Positions 60,764 through 64,000 of a DNA stretch of 64,000 nt are shown here, piece after piece. Under the pieces are notes generated by a model that saw only the letters and a program-made list of their open reading frames with translations, had not been told where the DNA came from and did not search any database. The stretch spans positions 10,750-74,749 of the forward strand of contig CAYMHU010000015.1 in NCBI GenBank assembly GCA_964390335.1. Reading direction: 5' to 3'. This stretch comes from Granulosicoccus sp964390335 (lineage in GTDB: Bacteria > Pseudomonadota > Gammaproteobacteria > Granulosicoccales > Granulosicoccaceae). A program made the translations under genes and the position numbers. The number at the start of each line of letters is the position of its first letter. Position 1 is the stretch's first letter.

Positions 60764-61717
60764 GTGTCCACTCCAGCAGATGCGATAGCACATGTGCTGG
60801 TCATATTAGGTCGGTATGGTAAGTGGGTGTTACCGACGGGTCTGCTGGCAGCGTTGCTATTACCCAATGCAGCGCTAGCCATTCAATCAGCAATAGCGCC
60901 GTTGTTGGCTGTATTGCTGGTGATTTCGTTTTTACAAATTAATCTACAAGATACTATCGGGTTTGTGCAATCGTTTCGGCCGTTGTTGTTGTACGCGCTA
61001 CTGATGCAGTTACTGCTGCCACTCCTGTTGTATTTTGGTCTTGATTCTCTCCGTGTGCCGCGAGAGTGGCTAGTACCAACTGTACTGGTTGCGGCCGCAT
61101 CTTGTATCGCCGGTGGCCCCAGTCTGGTGATTATGCTGCGGGGTAATGGAGCGCAAGCTATTCGCTTATTGCTTGTGTCAACTCTATCGTTGCCGATCAC
61201 CTCATTTCCAGTCCTTGCTCTCCTGCAGCTGCATGCCTCTTTACCAATGTTGTTGCGCACTGTTGGGGTGCTGTTTGCGGTCGTGTTGGGCGCGTATGTG
61301 GTTGCTAGATTATTACGACGCTACTGGCTTGGCCCTTTAAACAACATGCAAAAGGCGCGATTAGACGGATTGTCTGCGTTTGTATTAGCGTTTTTGGTCA
61401 TTGGATTGATGGCTGCAATGCATACGGCTTGGGACAATCCCATGCTGATATTGAAAACGCTGCTGATTGCCACTGTCGTGAATTTCGGGTTGCAGTGTGT
61501 TGGTGTTTTGTTGAATCGCGTGCTCGGCATGCAACTGCCCACCACCCTTGGGGTTATGACCGGTAACCGGGCCGTGGCCATTTTTTTAACAGCGTTGCCG
61601 GTCAACGTTTACCAACCGTATTTGCTGTTTATTGCGTGTTACCAAATACCCATGTACCTAACGCCATTGCTTGGCCAATTTATCTATAAAAATTTTGCGA
61701 ATGAATCATCCAGATAG
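60764..61717 (+). CDS. Bile acid:sodium symporter (BASS)-like membrane protein
   Basis: About 317 residues with nine to ten membrane helices. The internal GGPSLVIMLRGNGAQA segment and the late TGNRAVAIFLTALP segment sit at the crossing helices expected of the BASS/SBF fold. The substrate is unknown. The GTG at 60764, five bases after the BON gene, is preferred; the ORF could start at 60719 inside that gene. It overlaps hslO by 17 bases. Confidence 0.7.
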   Translation: MSTPADAIAHVLVILGRYGKWVLPTGLLAALLLPNAALAIQSAIAPLLAVLLVISFLQINLQDTIGFVQSFRPLLLYALLMQLLLPLLLYFGLDSLRVPREWLVPTVLVAAASCIAGGPSLVIMLRGNGAQAIRLLLVSTLSLPITSFPVLALLQLHASLPMLLRTVGVLFAVVLGAYVVARLLRRYWLGPLNNMQKARLDGLSAFVLAFLVIGLMAAMHTAWDNPMLILKTLLIATVVNFGLQCVGVLLNRVLGMQLPTTLGVMTGNRAVAIFLTALPVNVYQPYLLFIACYQIPMYLTPLLGQFIYKNFANESSR

Positions 61718-62588
61718 TCGAAATCGTTTTTTAATTGAGTCGTGCGATGTACGAGGCCAGCTCGTGCGATTGAACCAATGCTGGAAAGATGCGCGTGCAC
61801 GTACTCAATACCCAGACAAAGTACAGCAAGTGCTAGGCGAAGCGTTTGCGGCAACCGCGTTATTGGCGGGCACCATTAAATACGATGGCAAATTAACCTT
61901 ACAAGTTCGAGGGTCGGGCGATATCCATTTGCTGGTTGTGCAAATTACCAGTGATGGGCGTATGCGCGGACTGGCACGCTGGAATCGAGAGCCTGCCGAT
62001 ACAGCACTTATAAAAATGTTTGGTGCTGATGCCCGTATGACTATCTCCATCGAGGCTAATCAATATTCAGAGCCTTATCAAGGTATCGTGCCACTGGAAG
62101 GGGATACATTGGCCGATGCGATCAATCATTATTTTTTAGTCAGTGAGCAGCTCAAAACGGCACTGTACTTTGCTGTATCTGATAACAGTGTGTCGGGCAT
62201 GTTGTTACAAGCACTGCCTGCAACAGAGCAACAACACAACGATGATGATGGCTGGCCACGAGCGGTGGCGCTAGCTGATACCTTAACGGCTGAAGAGCTA
62301 CAATCTAACGATGTTCAAACCATCCTGCACCAGCTTTATCACGAAGAGCAAGTGCGTCTGTTTGCGCTGGATTCGCTTCAGTTTAAATGCAGTTGCTCAC
62401 GGCAACGAACCGACAGCATGCTGTTTGGTTTAGGTGAACAGGAGGTGCTTGATATCGTTAAAGAGCAGGGCGCTGTTAACATCAATTGCGAATTTTGTGA
62501 CGCCGAATATGCTTACGATGCGGTGGATGTGGCGGCGTTGTTTAAAGGCGTGCAGGGTGAAGTGGACACTACCTCGGTGCCGCACTAG
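61701..62588 (+). CDS. hslO: Redox-regulated chaperone Hsp33
   Basis: A cytoplasmic holdase switched on by oxidation. It has 295 residues from the ATG at 61701. The zinc-binding redox switch CSC then INCEFC lies near residues 230-265. FLVSEQLKTALYFAVSDNSV and GGxLLQ-like GMLLQALP belong to the dimeric core. Bases 62132-62176 inside this gene recur exactly at 63911-63955. The part after 62176 may therefore have arrived with the downstream vapBC segment. The complete ORF looks functional. Confidence 0.95.
   Translation: MNHPDSRNRFLIESCDVRGQLVRLNQCWKDARARTQYPDKVQQVLGEAFAATALLAGTIKYDGKLTLQVRGSGDIHLLVVQITSDGRMRGLARWNREPADTALIKMFGADARMTISIEANQYSEPYQGIVPLEGDTLADAINHYFLVSEQLKTALYFAVSDNSVSGMLLQALPATEQQHNDDDGWPRAVALADTLTAEELQSNDVQTILHQLYHEEQVRLFALDSLQFKCSCSRQRTDSMLFGLGEQEVLDIVKEQGAVNINCEFCDAEYAYDAVDVAALFKGVQGEVDTTSVPH
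62132..62176 (+). repeat. Left copy of a 45-bp exact direct repeat inside hslO (candidate attL)
   Basis: These 45 bases, starting TTTTTTAGTCAGTGAGCAGC and ending TTTGCTGT, recur without a mismatch at 63911-63955. The base before differs, and the 45 bases after differ at 11 positions. The sharp edges suggest a recombination crossover region. Confidence 0.85.
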
Positions 62589-63118
62589 GGGATTTGCTAT
62601 GGTAGGTAACGGGATCGCAGAGATCGAAATGAGTCCGTTACAATTGTTTATTGTGGATGAAGTATTAACGCAATTGCTCCGAAGGTTGCACTCTACACAA
62701 ATTGACTGAAATTTAGACTTTGGGCCAGAAAATCTGATCTACGCGTGTAGATTACGATTTTGATTAATGAAGTTATGCAGCGCCGTGACAGCATCAAAAG
62801 CGAGTTTACTTATTATTCTCTATCTATATATAACTTTTTTGATTACTCTGTGAATCTGTGCTTCGAAAGATAGCGAGAATGGCGAACAAATTAAATTGTC
62901 TACAGCGCTTTCGTTATCCGAAGACTAAACCCTTACGAAGTTGTTTAAGCAATTAGTTCGTATTTTTTAGGTCACTAGTCTCTGTTGATGGGGACAAAGA
63001 CCTAGCACGTGAATTGATTTTGATTTGTTCGATGATTTGACGAGTCAACTTATTCGGAAGCAACCCTATGACGAGATATTGTGGGGGTTGGTCTTACAGC
63101 AAACTTGGAATCAAGTCA
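62589..63118. other. Gene-poor stretch between hslO and vapC
   Basis: About 530 bases, more AT-rich than the flanks. It holds a short ORF at 62599-62709 (36 residues, MVGNGIAEIEMSPLQLF and so on) and a hairpin ATCTAC / GTAGAT (62737-62752) followed by GATTTTGATT that may end hslO transcription. A 28-codon hydrophobic ORF lies at 62767-62853. None of these resembles a known gene. No integrase or transposase is encoded. Confidence 0.5.
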
Positions 63119-63529
63119 CTATGCTCTCCAGTTTTCAATACTCAGCCATTCCTCAAAGTGTGAAAACGCTTTATCTGAAGTGACCAGAGTAGCGTTTAAC
63201 GCCGCCGAATGAGCACCGATTAGCATGTCCATGTTGCTAAGGTTTACACCTTGTGATTGGCTTTGTGCGCGAATTCGAGCGTACATCATCGCTGCATCTG
63301 TGTCCCAGGCCATCCGGTCGACGTGGGATAGAAACGAATCAACGAGCGCATGTAGCTTGACCCGTTGAGGATGTCTTAAACAGCCGAATCGAAGTTCTGC
63401 TTCGGTGATGGTTGAAATACACACGTTTCCAATACCGATCTGACTTAATTTCTTATCTAACGTGGAATCATGATTCCGGATGATGTAGCTGGACGTGTTC
63501 GTATCGAGCATATAAAGAGAATCAGTCAT
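63119..63529 (-). CDS. vapC: VapC-type PIN-domain toxin ribonuclease
   Basis: A 136-residue PIN-domain RNase. The first acidic residue lies in YMLDTNTSSYI; ISTITEAELRFG gives the conserved Glu, and NLSNMDMLIGAHSAAL the Asp near the C-terminal part (usually D.LIAA.A), followed by LVTSDKAF. Such toxins commonly cut initiator tRNA or rRNA. The ATG at 63529 overlaps the antitoxin stop by eight bases; the longer ORF inside vapB is an artefact of frame overlap. Confidence 0.92.
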   Translation of the reverse strand: MTDSLYMLDTNTSSYIIRNHDSTLDKKLSQIGIGNVCISTITEAELRFGCLRHPQRVKLHALVDSFLSHVDRMAWDTDAAMMYARIRAQSQSQGVNLSNMDMLIGAHSAALNATLVTSDKAFSHFEEWLSIENWRA

Positions 63530-63770
63530 CGAAAAGATTCCGCTCTTGAGGTGGCTGATCATCACGATCGAGCATGAAATCATCTGGCACGTCGGTCCTG
63601 TCCCGAAGCCGGAAAAATTCATCCCAAGATGACGGCTTGGCCGAAATGATCACGTCGCCAGTATCAGGGTCTTTTCGGATATAGACCTCAGAACAATCGA
63701 ACCGATAATCGCGGGGCAAGCGAACGGCCTGACTGCGCCCATTCATAAACAATTTGGCTGTCTGTCCCAT
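63522..63770 (-). CDS. vapB: VapB/VagC-type antitoxin
   Basis: An 82-residue antitoxin. The N-terminal AbrB-type swapped-hairpin DNA-binding domain (MGQTAKLFMNGRSQAVRLP then RDYRFDCSEVYIRKD) is followed by a toxin-binding tail (WDEFFRLRDRTDVPDDFMLDRD). It binds VapC and represses its own operon. The palindromic AT-rich operator sits immediately upstream. Confidence 0.92.
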   Translation of the reverse strand: MGQTAKLFMNGRSQAVRLPRDYRFDCSEVYIRKDPDTGDVIISAKPSSWDEFFRLRDRTDVPDDFMLDRDDQPPQERNLFDD

Positions 63771-63788
63771 GATTGTATTTCTCGAAAT

Positions 63789-63827
63789 GATATATACCAG
63801 AGTATATATATCGTATCGGTATATATC
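63789..63827. promoter_or_regulatory. vapBC operator-like inverted repeat
   Basis: GATATATACC (63789-63798) and GGTATATATC (63818-63827) form a perfect 10-bp inverted repeat with a 19-base spacer. A further TATATAT run lies between them, and another GATATAT after. The position, 19 bases before the vapB ATG on the minus strand, fits the autoregulatory site of a VapBC complex. Confidence 0.75.
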
Positions 63828-63910
63828 AAGATATATTAAGTAAGAATCTGTGCTGGAACAGGATGTTGGTGGGTAGCATCATGATAACGGCTTTGGTTAC
63901 GAACACAGCT

Positions 63911-64000
63911 TTTTTTAGTCAGTGAGCAGCTCAAAACGGCACTGTACTTTGCTGTTTCAGATGACAGTGTGTCGGGCCTGTTATTACAGGTGTTACCCGC
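63911..64000 (+). pseudogene. hslO: 5'-truncated, diverged hslO fragment (starts with candidate attR repeat)
   Basis: Bases 63911-63955 equal hslO 62132-62176 exactly. After that the sequence keeps the hslO frame (AVSDDSVSGLLLQVLP against AVSDNSVSGMLLQALP) but differs at 11 of 45 bases, many silent. Upstream of 63911 there is no similarity to hslO. It runs off the window. It may be the displaced original 3' end of hslO, or part of a second gene whose 5' part was lost. Confidence 0.85.

Noticed and set aside
62599..62709. 36-codon ORF after hslO
   Set aside because: No recognisable family or ribosome binding site. Kept only as a note within the gene-poor stretch.
62767..62853. 28-codon hydrophobic ORF in the stretch between hslO and vapC
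   Set aside because: Too short and AT-driven; no start signal. A type I toxin peptide crossed my mind, but nothing supports an antisense RNA.
1..64000. tRNA, rRNA or CRISPR loci
   Set aside because: No cloverleaf with a conserved TTCGA-type arm, no rRNA-like stretch, and no regularly spaced repeats were seen by eye. A covariance-model scan would be decisive.

Overview
The window reads as chromosomal core DNA of a gammaproteobacterium. The gene orders lptD-surA-pdxA-ksgA-apaG-apaH, miaB-ybeZ-ybeY-corC-lnt, dacA-ybeD-lipB-lipA, uvrA/yajR-ssb and gatCAB are typical of that class. Base composition is close to balanced. A choline-sulfatase and carnitine-type catabolic cluster suggests, but does not prove, a marine or osmolyte-rich habitat. 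I cannot name the genus. No rRNA, tRNA, CRISPR array or complete insertion sequence was seen.

Layout. 1-3.9 kb: 5' part of uvrA (minus strand), a YajR-type transporter and ssb. 4-11.6 kb: a beta-propeller lipoprotein, the methyl-cycle pair metK-ahcY behind a strong palindrome, a small lipoprotein, an S9 peptidase and a pseudouridine synthase. 11.6-20.4 kb: a GlxA-type regulator divergent from a compact seven-gene catabolic operon (CntA-like Rieske oxygenase, choline sulfatase, SDR, beta-keto acid cleavage enzyme, aldehyde dehydrogenase, SDR, 3-hydroxyacid dehydrogenase), probably for a quaternary amine. 20.4-24 kb: sulfate activation, cysNC and a cysD whose ORF carries a 267-residue N-terminal extension related to IS630-family transposases. 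24-30 kb: miaB-ybeZ-ybeY-corC-lnt and gcvH. 30-45.5 kb: outer-membrane protein, sulfotransferase-like protein, hemL, fbp, ycgN, rsd, rlmI, lgt-thyA-folA, then on the minus strand a RidA-like gene and the lptD-to-apaH operon. 45.6-51.5 kb: ung, mltB, rlpA, dacA, ybeD, lipB, lipA (cell wall, then lipoate). 51.8-57.1 kb: hybrid histidine kinase, pdxH, yajQ, rsmJ, a Rieske-like protein without ligands, and slyX. 57.2-62.6 kb: gatCAB, a BON lipoprotein, a BASS-type transporter and hslO. 62.6-64 kb: a gene-poor stretch, a vapBC toxin-antitoxin pair and a second, 5'-truncated copy of part of hslO.

Most interesting points. (1) A 45-bp exact direct repeat lies inside hslO (62132-62176) and again at 63911-63955. 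The second copy continues as a diverged, in-frame hslO fragment. This is the pattern left when an element inserts inside a housekeeping gene and replaces its 3' end, here with vapBC as cargo. (2) CysD is fused in frame to a DNA-binding transposase remnant lacking the expected first acidic catalytic residues. (3) The 12.6-20.3 kb operon combines enzymes of two different carnitine/betaine routes with a choline sulfatase, but has no Rieske reductase or transporter. Smaller points are a probable CTG start for lipB, an operator-like palindrome before metK, and a nested hairpin after lipA.
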